Origin: Cohaesibacter gelatinilyticus | Lineage (GTDB): Bacteria > Pseudomonadota > Alphaproteobacteria > Rhizobiales > Cohaesibacteraceae | Reading direction: 5' to 3' | Length of the DNA: 64,000 nt | Assembly: GCF_900215605.1 (NCBI RefSeq) | Contig: NZ_OBEL01000003.1 | Coordinates: 186,001 to 250,000, forward strand | Shown: in pieces, positions 1 through 8,464 of the stretch | Numbering within the stretch: position 1 is the stretch's first letter | How the letters are laid out: every line of letters begins with the position of its first letter | Position numbers and translations under genes: made by a program | Notes under the pieces: generated by a model | What the model saw: only the letters and a program-made list of their open reading frames with translations | What the model was told of the DNA's origin: nothing | The model's database searches: none

Positions 1-21
1 GGTCCATGCAGCGGATCATCC

Positions 22-264
22 TTAACGCCTATACCACTTACGTTCACGGAAGAGGCCATTTACCTCAAGATCGAAAGTATTGATATTTAACCTATTGAGA
101 TAAATATAGAAAAAACGATCCTCTAATTCGAAAAAGCAAAAAATAAGCGGTTGCAATTCTTCTGTGAATGACAACTCACTCTCTACCAAAGAGGCATGGA
201 TCACAGCTAGACGCTGTGGGGTCACCTGAGCATAATGGGCGAGACCGTTTTGAGTGGTTCGCAT
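22..264 (-). CDS. Small hypothetical protein, 80 aa
   Basis: Open frame of 80 codons divergent from acs. The ATG at 264 follows a GAGGA ribosome-binding site at 8-nt spacing, so I prefer it to upstream ATGs at 285 and 348. The product is rich in aromatic residues (FCFFELEDRFFYIYLNRL near residues 43-60) and has no signal peptide or recognisable domain. The gap to acs is only about 44 bp, tight for two divergent promoters, which lowers confidence. I do not recognise the family. Confidence 0.4.
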   Translation of the reverse strand: MRTTQNGLAHYAQVTPQRLAVIHASLVESELSFTEELQPLIFCFFELEDRFFYIYLNRLNINTFDLEVNGLFRERKWYRR

Positions 265-308
265 AGAACCATTCCTCATTTTCATTGGACAAGTTCTGGG
301 AGGAACGC

Positions 309-2249
309 ATGTCGGAGAATGTCTATCCCGTACCGGCGGATGTGGCAAAAGACGCCCTGATCGATAACGATACTTACCTGTCTATGTACAAGCAGTCTGT
401 TGAAGACCCGGACGGCTTTTGGGGTGAACAGGGCAAGCGCCTGGACTGGATCAAGCCTTACACCAAGGTCAAGAACACCTCTTACGACTATCACAATGTT
501 TCCATCAAATGGTTTGAAGATGGCGAGCTGAACGTTTCCGCCAACTGTATCGACCGTCATCTGGAAACCCGTGGTGATCAGACTGCTATCATCTGGGAAG
601 GTGACGACCCGGCTGATGATGAGAACATCACCTACAAGCAGCTGCATGAGCGTGTCTCCAAACTGGCAAATGCCTATAAGGAGCTGGGCGTTGGCAAGGG
701 TGACCGCGTCATCCTGTATCTACCAATGATCCCGGAAGCTGCCTATTCCATGCTGGCTTGCGCCCGTATCGGCGCGATCCATTCCATCGTCTTTGGTGGC
801 TTTTCTCCTGATGCCCTGGCCGATCGCATCAATGGTTCCCAAGCCAAACTGGTGGTAACCGCGGATCAGGGTTTGCGCGGCGGTCGTAAAGTACCGCTGA
901 AAACCAACGCCGATGCAGCCTTTGAAAAGGTGAAACATGACGCCAAAATGCTGGTCGTCAAACGCACCGGTGGCGATATCCCAATGGTTGAAGGCCGCGA
1001 TGTCTGGTATGACGATGTTGTTGGTCCAGCATCCGCGGATTGCCCACCAGAGCCAATGAATGCAGAAGATCCGCTTTTCATTCTCTATACATCCGGCTCC
1101 ACCGGCATGCCGAAGGGCGTGGTTCACTCCACTGGTGGCTATCTGCTTTACGCTTCCATGACCCATCAATATGTCTTTGATTACAAAGATGGCGACATCT
1201 ATTGGTGTACTGCTGATGTGGGTTGGGTAACCGGCCACTCCTACATCGTTTATGGCCCACTGGCCAATGGTGCCACCACCGTAATGTTTGAAGGTGTACC
1301 GACCTATCCATCACCATCCCGTTTTTGGGATGTATGTGAGAAGCACAAGGTCAATATCTTCTACACCGCGCCGACCGCTATCCGCTCCCTAATGGGTGCT
1401 GGCAATGAGCATGTCGAAAAGGCAGACCTTTCCACCTTGCGTGTGCTTGGTTCTGTCGGTGAACCAATCAACCCGGAAGCCTGGAAATGGTATTACGAAG
1501 TCGTCGGCAAGGAAAAATGCCCGATTGTTGATACTTGGTGGCAGACCGAAACCGGTGGCATCATGATCACGCCACTTCCAGGTGCTACCGATCTGAAACC
1601 AGGGTCAGCTACCCGCCCATTCTTCGGCGTTCAGCCTGTCATGCTCGATAATGATGGCAAAGAGATTGCTGAGACTGAATGCGAAGGCATTCTCTGCATC
1701 GCTGATAGCTGGCCTGGACAGATGCGCACGGTCTTTGGCGATCATGATCGCTTCGTCTCCACCTATTTCGAGACCTTCAAAGGCTATTATTTTGCAGGTG
1801 ACGGCGCACGCCGCGATGCAGATGGCTATTATTGGATCACTGGCCGCGTTGATGACGTCATCAACGTATCCGGTCACCGTATGGGTACCGCCGAGGTCGA
1901 AAGCGCCCTCGTAGCGCATCCTAAAGTCTCGGAAGCTGCTGTTGTTGGTTATCCGCACGACATCAAGGGACAGGGCATCTATGTCTATGTCACTCTAATG
2001 GAAGGCGAAGAGGAAACCGAAGATCTTCGCAAAGAGCTGCGCACATGGGTTCGCGGAGAAATTGGCCCAATTGCCTCTCCAGATCTCATCCAGTTCGCTC
2101 CTGGGCTGCCAAAAACCCGCTCCGGCAAGATCATGCGCCGCATCCTGCGCAAAATCGCTGAAGACGATTTCGGTAGCCTTGGCGATACTTCCACTCTGGC
2201 AGATCCAGCCGTTGTTGACGATCTGATCGACAACCGCCAGAACCGTTAA
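309..2249 (+). CDS. acs: Acetyl-CoA synthetase (AMP-forming)
   Basis: Cytoplasmic enzyme that activates acetate to acetyl-CoA through acetyl-AMP, for acetate scavenging. At 646 aa it has the usual family length. The adenylate-forming signature [10 protein letters not shown] lies at residues 261-270, and the C-terminal [11 protein letters not shown] motif carries the lysine (K607) that is acetylated to switch the enzyme off in Salmonella. The start at 309 has GGGAGGA just upstream; an in-frame ATG at 285 has no such site. A strong terminator follows, so it is probably monocistronic. Confidence 0.97.
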   Translation: MSENVYPVPADVAKDALIDNDTYLSMYKQSVEDPDGFWGEQGKRLDWIKPYTKVKNTSYDYHNVSIKWFEDGELNVSANCIDRHLETRGDQTAIIWEGDDPADDENITYKQLHERVSKLANAYKELGVGKGDRVILYLPMIPEAAYSMLACARIGAIHSIVFGGFSPDALADRINGSQAKLVVTADQGLRGGRKVPLKTNADAAFEKVKHDAKMLVVKRTGGDIPMVEGRDVWYDDVVGPASADCPPEPMNAEDPLFILYTSGSTGMPKGVVHSTGGYLLYASMTHQYVFDYKDGDIYWCTADVGWVTGHSYIVYGPLANGATTVMFEGVPTYPSPSRFWDVCEKHKVNIFYTAPTAIRSLMGAGNEHVEKADLSTLRVLGSVGEPINPEAWKWYYEVVGKEKCPIVDTWWQTETGGIMITPLPGATDLKPGSATRPFFGVQPVMLDNDGKEIAETECEGILCIADSWPGQMRTVFGDHDRFVSTYFETFKGYYFAGDGARRDADGYYWITGRVDDVINVSGHRMGTAEVESALVAHPKVSEAAVVGYPHDIKGQGIYVYVTLMEGEEETEDLRKELRTWVRGEIGPIASPDLIQFAPGLPKTRSGKIMRRILRKIAEDDFGSLGDTSTLADPAVVDDLIDNRQNR

Positions 2250-2270
2250 GAAACGATTTGGCTCGAAAAT

Positions 2271-2306
2271 AACAAACCCCCGTCGGGCAACCGGCGGGGG
2301 TTTTGT
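2271..2306 (+). terminator. Rho-independent terminator after acs
   Basis: GC-rich inverted repeat (CCCCCGtCGG, GCAA tetraloop, CCGgCGGGGG) flanked by A- and T-rich arms, 22 bp after the acs stop. It could also stop transcripts from the small minus-strand gene on the other side. Confidence 0.85.
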
Positions 2307-2358
2307 TTTGGCTATCCTATCAGAAAGATAGCTCAGATCACTTGATTGAGCTGAAAAC

Positions 2359-2511
2359 TCAATCGAAGGGATAGCGGATATTCAGCGCATCCAGATCAGC
2401 CTGACGTGGCTTGCGACCGAGCTCAACTGCATTGGCAACGCGAGCGGCATGTGGCAACTTGGAAAAAACATCTATTACGGTGCGGGTAGATTTGTTCAGA
2501 CGGTGAAACAT
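2359..2511 (-). CDS. Small unknown protein, 50 aa
   Basis: Short reading frame found by translating the minus strand by eye. It starts MFHRLNKSTRTVIDVF and ends with a polar segment (GRKPRQADLDALNIRYPFD). The layout of an amphipathic helix, a basic linker and a short D-L-x-x-L-x-I helix loosely recalls small alphaproteobacterial proteins of the DUF1127 kind, but I cannot assign it. The ribosome-binding site is weak. An inverted repeat (TTGATTGAG / CTCAATCGAA, 2342-2368) overlaps its 3' end. Without this gene, 2307-2728 would be an empty 420-bp gap. Confidence 0.45.
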   Translation of the reverse strand: MFHRLNKSTRTVIDVFSKLPHAARVANAVELGRKPRQADLDALNIRYPFD

Positions 2512-2728
2512 CGGATCAACTCGTTATCACGGGGACAGAAAGCAAGGGCAGACCCCTTACAGGCCCGCACTGTAGAGAAATACCTAAATGTGAGAATTGC
2601 TAAGTCGATCAGGCAGATCTGCTGATTATGCATGGCTGCGCGGCCAAACTGGACAGAATTGCCTCTCTCGCTCACACTGTCTGACAGATTATAGCAATCA
2701 GCTAAACACCAGTCTTGGGAGCAAGACC

Positions 2729-3103
2729 ATGCAATTAGGCGCCTTTTCCATCAGCTTGTCGGTAAAAGATCTGAAAGCCTCACAGAGCTTCTATGAAGCT
2801 CTCGGCTTTATCACCATGGGTGATTACTCCGATCAAGGCTGGATGATGCTGAAAAATGGCGACACCATCATCGGCCTTTTTAAAGGCATGTTCGAAGGCA
2901 ACATGCTGACCTTCAATCCCGGTTGGGATCAAAATGCCCAAAATCTTGATGATTTTGATGACGTCAGAGTGATTCAAAACCATTTGAAAAAGGCAGGAAT
3001 TGAACTGAGTGAAGAAGCTGATCCAGATAGCAAGGGCCCAGCTCATATCACACTGAAAGATCCAGATGGCAATGTAATTCTGATAGATCAGCATCGAAGC
3101 TGA
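2729..3103 (+). CDS. VOC (glyoxalase/bleomycin-resistance fold) protein
   Basis: 124-aa protein with one vicinal-oxygen-chelate domain: the N-terminal FSISLSVKDLKASQSFYEAL motif and C-terminal DPDGNVILIDQ are typical. Members of this fold bind a metal and act on diverse small molecules; the substrate here cannot be told. The ATG at 2729 has GGGAGCA upstream, so a 44-residue upstream extension in the same frame is rejected. The preceding region (2512-2728) shows no gene. Confidence 0.85.
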   Translation: MQLGAFSISLSVKDLKASQSFYEALGFITMGDYSDQGWMMLKNGDTIIGLFKGMFEGNMLTFNPGWDQNAQNLDDFDDVRVIQNHLKKAGIELSEEADPDSKGPAHITLKDPDGNVILIDQHRS

Positions 3104-3108
3104 TCTAT

Positions 3109-3984
3109 CTAACATAGCAGACAAACAAGCCGTTCTAGATCAACACGCACATCCTTGGCTAACGGCGCTTTAAGAATAAGGGACTTTCCGGTTTTGCAGT
3201 CTTGTGAGAATGGACGCACCAAATCTCCTTTGGCCAGCGCATCTTCCACCAGACAAGCATGCCCCATGAGCAGCCCTGCCCCGGCTTTTGCTTCTTCCAA
3301 AGCCAAACTATAAAGCGAATAGCGCGAACTCCCCGCTCTATCCAGCAAGGAAATACCGCTTTCCTTGCTCCAAAGCGCCCAATCCCGTTCCCAGGTCTGA
3401 TCAATCAGCAAAGTCAAAGCGCTATAGTCTGGATCAGTTTTCAAGCTTTCCGCCAGACTTGGACTACAGACAGGGAAAATCACATCTTCAGCTAGAACAT
3501 ATTCTCCTTCACTCCCTGTTGGATCCCCAATGAAGAGAGAAAGATCAAACATCTCGCGATCCAGATTGGGCGCACTTTCCAATGCGGTCACTGTCAGCTC
3601 CGCCTGGGGCAATTGCTCACGAATGACAGCAAGTCTTGATGGCAACCAAAGCTGAGCCAGAGCTGGCAATGTGGCAACATGAATCTCTTGTTTGGGTTTG
3701 AAACCACGCAGAATTCGCGTTGCTGCACCTATGCTATCAAAAGCTTCCTGCAGCAATGGTGCCAATGATTTGCCTTCGTCAGTCAGTAAGACACCATTCG
3801 GTGACCTTACAAAAAGCGCAGTGCCGGCCCATTCCTCCAACAGCTTGATATGTTGGGAAATCGCACCAGCTGTGACGGACAATTCATCCGCAGCCCGCAC
3901 AAAACTCTGCAAACGCGCAGCCGCTTCAAAAGCGCGCAAAGCATTAAGAGGGGGGCCTTTGGGGCGGGGTGGAGAGACACTCAT
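3109..3984 (-). CDS. LysR-family regulator (GcvA-like)
   Basis: 291-aa transcription regulator with an N-terminal winged HTH (about residues 12-72: LNALRAFEAAARLQSFVRAADELSVTAGAISQHIKLLEE) and a periplasmic-binding-like effector domain. The LNALRAFEAAAR opening is characteristic of the GcvA branch. It is divergent from the SHMT-like gene with a 108-bp gap, the classic layout in which a LysR protein controls its neighbour. The effector is unknown. It is convergent with and almost abuts the VOC gene. Confidence 0.9.
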   Translation of the reverse strand: MSVSPPRPKGPPLNALRAFEAAARLQSFVRAADELSVTAGAISQHIKLLEEWAGTALFVRSPNGVLLTDEGKSLAPLLQEAFDSIGAATRILRGFKPKQEIHVATLPALAQLWLPSRLAVIREQLPQAELTVTALESAPNLDREMFDLSLFIGDPTGSEGEYVLAEDVIFPVCSPSLAESLKTDPDYSALTLLIDQTWERDWALWSKESGISLLDRAGSSRYSLYSLALEEAKAGAGLLMGHACLVEDALAKGDLVRPFSQDCKTGKSLILKAPLAKDVRVDLERLVCLLC

Positions 3985-4007
3985 CTATCGCCTCTGTTTC
4001 TCTAGCC

Positions 4008-4020
4008 TTAGTTTTTCTAA
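4008..4020. promoter_or_regulatory. Candidate LysR operator (T-N11-A dyad)
   Basis: TTAGTTTTTCTAA is a short dyad that fits the T-N11-A rule for LysR-family sites. It lies in the gap between the LysR gene and the SHMT-like gene, 24 bp upstream of the regulator start. Position and symmetry are seen; binding is inferred. Confidence 0.4.
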
Positions 4021-4092
4021 ACGCAGGAATAGTAAATCTGGTTTGCGCTGCGAGTAAAGAGAAGAGAAGCTGGTCATAGGAGGAATTTTGCC

Positions 4093-5412
4093 ATGACAAT
4101 CGCTATTCGAGATTGGGTCCCAGGCCCTTGTGAGACCTATATCCAGACTATTGCCAACAAGGCATCCAGCCAAACATCCGCAACGCTTTTGGCACGAATT
4201 GAAGAATTGGCTGAAGAAAATCGCACCATTCATGAAAAGCAGTGCTTCAATCTCAATCCTGCAACCAACGTGATGAACCCACGGGCGGAAGCCTTGCTGG
4301 CATCTGGGATCGGCTCTCGTCCATCACTGGGATATCCGGGCGATAAATATGAGATGGGTCTGGAAGCGATTGAAGAAATCGAAATTCTAAGTGCCCAACT
4401 CTCAGCCGAGATTTTTGATGCGGCTTTTGCTGAAATTCGCGTACCTTCTGGGGCTATCGCCAATCTTTATGGTTTCATGGCAACTTGTAAGCCCGGTGAC
4501 AGCATCATTGTGCCCCCAGCCACAATAGGAGGCCATGTCACCCACCATTTGGCAGGCTGTGCCGGCCTATTTGGAGTGAAATCGATCGAAGCGCCTATCT
4601 CTGCAGATGGTTACACAATCAACGTCGATGCTTTGCGTGATTTGGCAAAGGCAGAAAAGCCAAAGCTCATTACCGTTGGTGGCAGCCTGAACCTGTTTGA
4701 GCATCCAGTCGCAGAAATCCGCGCCATTGCGGATGAGATTGGCGCCAAAGTCATGTTCGATGCAGCCCATCAATGCGGCATCATTGCGGGCAAGGCTTGG
4801 AAAAACCCACTGATTGAGGGTGCACATTTCATGACAATGAGCACTTATAAAAGTCTTGGCGGTCCTGCTGGTGGCCTGATTGTCTCCAATGATGCAGAAA
4901 TCGCCAAAGCACTGGATGCCATTGCATTCCCGGGAATGACGGCAAATTTCGACGCCGCCAAATCTGCAGCTCTTGCCGTCACCATGCTTGATTGGCGCGA
5001 TTACGGCCAGGCTTATGCCTCTGAGATGATCGATATGTCTGTCTCATTGGCATCTGAGCTGGATAAGCAAGGTATACCAGTCTTTGAGGGAGCTAACGGT
5101 TTCACCCAGTCTCATCAGTTCGCAGTTCTTGCCGCTCCCTTTGCAGGCGGTCAGGCAGCCTCGAAAAAGCTTCGAAAAGCTGGTTTCCTTGCTTGTGGCA
5201 TCGGCCTGCCAATTGATCCGGTTGACGGTGATCTCAACGGGCTCAGAATTGGAACACCGGAACTGGTGAAATGGGGCATGACCAAAGAACATGCACCAGA
5301 ACTGGCATCTCTGATTGCCAAGGCCCTGAAAAGCAATGATCCGGAAGCAATGCTGGCAGAGGTCTCAAACTGGCGTCAAACCTTTGAAAAGCTGCATTTC
5401 ATTCACGCCTAA
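4093..5412 (+). CDS. SHMT-like PLP-dependent enzyme
   Basis: 439-aa fold-type I PLP enzyme related to serine hydroxymethyltransferase. The lysine expected to hold PLP is K253 in MSTYKSLGGPAGG, and GSRPSLGYPGDKYEMG (residues 74-89) matches the SHMT N-terminal region. The segment around K253 differs from GlyA, where the motif reads TTTHKTLRGPRGG. A paralogue acting on another beta-hydroxy or alpha-methyl amino acid is therefore more likely than housekeeping GlyA. A strong AGGAGGA ribosome-binding site precedes the ATG. The divergent LysR gene probably regulates it. Confidence 0.8.
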   Translation: MTIAIRDWVPGPCETYIQTIANKASSQTSATLLARIEELAEENRTIHEKQCFNLNPATNVMNPRAEALLASGIGSRPSLGYPGDKYEMGLEAIEEIEILSAQLSAEIFDAAFAEIRVPSGAIANLYGFMATCKPGDSIIVPPATIGGHVTHHLAGCAGLFGVKSIEAPISADGYTINVDALRDLAKAEKPKLITVGGSLNLFEHPVAEIRAIADEIGAKVMFDAAHQCGIIAGKAWKNPLIEGAHFMTMSTYKSLGGPAGGLIVSNDAEIAKALDAIAFPGMTANFDAAKSAALAVTMLDWRDYGQAYASEMIDMSVSLASELDKQGIPVFEGANGFTQSHQFAVLAAPFAGGQAASKKLRKAGFLACGIGLPIDPVDGDLNGLRIGTPELVKWGMTKEHAPELASLIAKALKSNDPEAMLAEVSNWRQTFEKLHFIHA

Positions 5413-5420
5413 AACACGAA

Positions 5421-5508
5421 AGGCAGGCTTGGAGCGCGTTCCCAAAAAGTTGAAGCACTTTTTGGATAAGAACTCGCTTGAGAATAAAGAGTAAAGCCTG
5501 CCTTTTTC
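5421..5508 (+). terminator. Terminator stem with a palindromic repeat in its loop
   Basis: Two perfect 10-bp arms, AGGCAGGCTT (5421-5430) and AAGCCTGCCT (5494-5503), followed by a T run. Between them lies a copy of the dispersed ~47-bp palindromic repeat (5432-5478), which can fold into its own hairpin. The whole forms a long cruciform-like terminator after the SHMT-like gene. Confidence 0.7.
5432..5478 (+). repeat. Dispersed ~47-bp palindromic repeat, copy 1
   Basis: Runs from GAGCGCGTTCCC through AGTTGAAGCACTTTTTGGAT to AAGAACTCGCT. The outer ends and the AAAAAGT/ACTTTTT core are inverted repeats. Near-identical copies lie at 35170, 44408, 46155 (partial) and 46990. Confidence 0.8.
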
Positions 5509-5534
5509 TTTGAATAGAAGTGCGATCCAGCACC

Positions 5535-6044
5535 CTATTCTTTCATGGCAAAAGTCATGGCATCTTCCATGGAAGCCGGTTCTTGCGGCAAACCATCAAA
5601 CATATCGACCACCTGCTGAAGATCGGCGACCAGATTGCCCAATCGGCTGGACATACGATTATGGATCTCTTCTGCCAATCCGGGATATTCATCCATCACA
5701 CGGCGGAACAATGAGCGACGAATTTGGATGACACGCAAGTCTTCAACAGCAGTCGCCATCGCAGAGCGGCGGGTTTCCGCCACCAAAGCAAGTTCCCCAA
5801 TCAGACTGCCCGGATATAGATGCTGACTATCCAGATCCCGTCCATCGCTGGAAATGGTCATGCGCACTTCGCCATCCATGATAATGAAGGCAGAATCGGC
5901 AAGATCTCCCTGACGAAACAGAACCTGCTTGGCCCGATAAGAGCGCGTCTCAGCCCCAAAAGCCAAGAGCCGCAGCTGCTCATCAGTAAAATCAGCAAAA
6001 AACGGCACTTGCCGCATAAAATCAATTTCACTATCCAAGCTCAT
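5535..6044 (-). CDS. Cyclic-nucleotide-binding domain protein without HTH
   Basis: 169-aa protein with one Crp-type cyclic-nucleotide-binding beta-barrel (FADFTDEQLRLLAFGAE, RQGDLADSAFIIMDGEV, GSLIGELALVAETRRSAMATA) and a C-terminal helix, but no DNA-binding domain. It may be a ligand sensor acting through protein contacts. The ATG at 6044 has GGGGAT upstream; 26 residues upstream in frame are rejected. It lies 138 bp downstream of the OmpR-type regulator on the same strand and may be co-transcribed with it. Confidence 0.85.
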   Translation of the reverse strand: MSLDSEIDFMRQVPFFADFTDEQLRLLAFGAETRSYRAKQVLFRQGDLADSAFIIMDGEVRMTISSDGRDLDSQHLYPGSLIGELALVAETRRSAMATAVEDLRVIQIRRSLFRRVMDEYPGLAEEIHNRMSSRLGNLVADLQQVVDMFDGLPQEPASMEDAMTFAMKE

Positions 6045-6182
6045 CGCATCATCCCCAAAACTATTTTGGCACTCTCCGCTTTCCCAATAAACAAACAAAA
6101 AAGCGCGCCAACATTGTGGCACGCTTCTTAATGAGTTCCAATGCCTTGTTCAAGGCAAATTCGCAATCAGAACCGAAGGACG

Positions 6183-6866
6183 TTATGGCACAAGCTTGTA
6201 CCCACCAGCCTCGGTAATCAACAGCTCTGCACTGGACGGGTTCTTTTCAATTTTTTGGCGCAAGCGATAGATATGGGTTTCCAACGTGTGCGTGGTCACA
6301 CCTGAATTATAGCCCCAAACCTCATGCAGCAGCACATCCCGGCCAACCGGTTTGTCACCAGACCGATAAAGAAATTTGAGGATTGAAGTCTCTTTTTCCG
6401 TCAAACGAACTTTTCCACCCTGCTCATCAGACAGCAGTTTCGCAGCTGGCTTAAAGGTATAGGGGCCAACACTGAAGGTCGCATCTTCGCTATTTTCATG
6501 CTGTCGCAATTGAGCACGGATACGGGCCAAGAGCACCGCAAAACGAAATGGCTTGCTAACATAATCATTAGCGCCAGCTTCCAGACCCAGAATGGTATCA
6601 GAGTCGGTATCGTGGCCAGTCAACATGATGATAGGGGCTTTGAAATCACCTTTGCGCAGCAATTTCACAGCTTCGCGGCCATCCATGTCAGGCAGACCAA
6701 CATCCATGACCAGCAAATCAAAATGATCAGATCGAGCCGTCTGAATGCCTTTAGTGGCGCTTTCTTCCTGATACAAATCGAATTCTTCATATAGAGAAAG
6801 CTGTTCTACCAGCGCTTCGCGAAGTTCCGTATCATCATCAACAAGCAGAATTTTTCTAGCAGTCAT
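6183..6866 (-). CDS. OmpR-family response regulator
   Basis: 227-aa two-domain regulator. The receiver has the acidic pocket D10-D12, phosphoacceptor D55, T83 and K105. The C-terminal winged helix includes TEKETSILKFLYR and TLETHIYRLRQKIE. I place the start at 6866 because GGGGAT precedes that ATG and the receiver begins at once. No kinase is adjacent, so it is an orphan. The position next to an L,D-transpeptidase, YggS and leuS recalls the cell-envelope regulator CenR of other Hyphomicrobiales, but I cannot confirm that. Confidence 0.9.
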   Translation of the reverse strand: MTARKILLVDDDTELREALVEQLSLYEEFDLYQEESATKGIQTARSDHFDLLVMDVGLPDMDGREAVKLLRKGDFKAPIIMLTGHDTDSDTILGLEAGANDYVSKPFRFAVLLARIRAQLRQHENSEDATFSVGPYTFKPAAKLLSDEQGGKVRLTEKETSILKFLYRSGDKPVGRDVLLHEVWGYNSGVTTHTLETHIYRLRQKIEKNPSSAELLITEAGGYKLVP

Positions 6867-6999
6867 AATCGCATCCCCAGATTGGCTCCAGATGGTATCA
6901 GACATCCGATCCACCCGCTTGTAGCCTTGCGACCAAAATTGGTACCTTGAATTTCCATCATCTAAGTGCTCAAGTGGTGGAAAATCAAATCACGAGCAA

Positions 7000-7024
7000 T
7001 CACGTCAATGTCAGTATGACGTGA
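7000..7024. promoter_or_regulatory. Perfect inverted repeat in divergent promoter region
   Basis: TCACGTCA-N9-TGACGTGA, two perfect 8-bp arms, in the gap between the OmpR-type regulator and the L,D-transpeptidase. It ends 3 bp before the first possible transpeptidase ATG. It could be an operator or a hairpin; which protein binds is unknown. Confidence 0.4.
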
Positions 7025-7027
7025 ATA

Positions 7028-7567
7028 ATGACGCAAAACTCTCAATTCTTGATGAATCTTGTCACAATTCACACAAAACCCGGCAACCCTTTACAAGGCT
7101 TGATAAAATTAGGCCTGAAAACCTTCCCCTGCGCTTTGGGACGCTCAGGAATCACCTCGCAAAAACGAGAGGGAGACGGTGCAACACCCCTGCTCGATTG
7201 CAAGGCTCTTTACGGATTTTACCGGCCGGACAAAGGCCCTAAACCAATTTCCCGTCTGCCTTTCATCGCTCTACACCCTAGTATGGGATGGTGTGATGAA
7301 AAAGGCCATGCCTTGTATAATCGCCCGGTAAAACTTCCATTCAAATCATCACACGAAAAGATGTGGCGTGACGACGAGCTCTATGACATTGGTGTGGTTC
7401 TGGATTTCAACATATCATCCCGCATGCAGAATATGGGAAGCGCCATTTTTTTTCACATAGCACGGCCGGGCTTTACCCCCACAGAAGGGTGCGTAGCCGT
7501 ACGCCCTATCGTGATGCGACAAATCCTGCCGCTCATTGGACGAGATACAATTTTCAAGCTCGGTTAG
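7028..7567 (+). CDS. L,D-transpeptidase (YkuD domain)
   Basis: 179-aa YkuD-family protein. The catalytic signature is H143 (FFHIARPG) with C155 in TEGCVAV, as in L,D-transpeptidases that cross-link or modify peptidoglycan. No signal peptide is evident with either candidate start (7028, or 7055 giving MNLVTIHT), which is odd for a periplasmic activity and is seen in other short alphaproteobacterial members. It is divergent from the OmpR-type regulator. Its stop overlaps that of yggS by a few bases, convergently. Confidence 0.88.
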   Translation: MTQNSQFLMNLVTIHTKPGNPLQGLIKLGLKTFPCALGRSGITSQKREGDGATPLLDCKALYGFYRPDKGPKPISRLPFIALHPSMGWCDEKGHALYNRPVKLPFKSSHEKMWRDDELYDIGVVLDFNISSRMQNMGSAIFFHIARPGFTPTEGCVAVRPIVMRQILPLIGRDTIFKLG

Positions 7568-8235
7568 ACTGGATAGCCGCGTTTACCGAAGATAGCACTG
7601 CCAACACGCACATGGCTGGCGCCTTTGGCAATGGCCTTGTCGTAATCACTACTCATACCCATGGAAAGCTGATCAAGCCCATTGCGTTTTGCAATCTCGG
7701 CAAGTTTGTCGAAATGCGGTTCCGGATCTTCATCAAAGGGCGGAATGCACATCAAACCGTTGATCGGCAGGGAAAGCTCTTCACGACAAAATGCAATGAA
7801 CTCGTCCGCTTCGTCTTCCGCAATGCCTGCTTTTTGGGGCTCATTCCCGGTATTGATCTGCACGAAAAGTTGCAATTGCTTATTCTGCTTTTCCATCTCA
7901 ACGCGAATGGCTCGTGCAATCTTTGGGCGATCAACCGTATGAATCACATCAAAAAGCGCAACTGCTTCCTTGGCTTTGTTTGATTGCAAAGGCCCAATCA
8001 GATGAAGCTCAAGATCTTCAAACTCATCACGCAGCTCTGGCCATTTACCTTTGGCTTCCTGTACCCGGTTTTCACCATAAATTCGGTGCCCCGCTTCCAG
8101 TGCTGGGCGAATATGGTCGGCATCAAATGTCTTGGAAACAGCAATCAGGGTCACATCCCCCGGACTTCGTCCTGCTTCGCTCTCACTATTGGCAATGTCT
8201 TCCTTGACATTTTTTAGCTGCTTTTTGATGCCCAT
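7564..8235 (-). CDS. yggS: PLP homeostasis protein (YggS/PROSC family)
   Basis: 223-aa cytoplasmic PLP-binding protein that keeps free pyridoxal phosphate in balance. The PLP lysine is K35 in LIAVSKTF; IYGENRVQEAKGKWPEL and LHLIGPLQSNK are family motifs, and the C-terminal LSMGMSSDYDKAIAKGASHVRVGSAIFG loop contacts phosphate. I choose the start at 8235 because the alignment-typical N-terminus begins there; 21 further upstream residues are open but lack family similarity. Confidence 0.95.
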   Translation of the reverse strand: MGIKKQLKNVKEDIANSESEAGRSPGDVTLIAVSKTFDADHIRPALEAGHRIYGENRVQEAKGKWPELRDEFEDLELHLIGPLQSNKAKEAVALFDVIHTVDRPKIARAIRVEMEKQNKQLQLFVQINTGNEPQKAGIAEDEADEFIAFCREELSLPINGLMCIPPFDEDPEPHFDKLAEIAKRNGLDQLSMGMSSDYDKAIAKGASHVRVGSAIFGKRGYPV

Positions 8236-8464
8236 CTGTCTTACCAAAGATCCAATCAGGTTGTTATATGGCCCGTTAAGGACCAGCGCATTATGCACGA
8301 AGCAAGCGGCTCTTCAATTGCCGATATACAAGATTGTCCCAGATTGTAGGGCAATCCCTGCTTTATATCGCACATAGCACCTGTTTGGTCTTGACCAATG
8401 CCATCATTTCTGGTGATGGTCAGCCCTGAAAAGTGATGAAAAATCGAGGCATTCCGGCATATTC

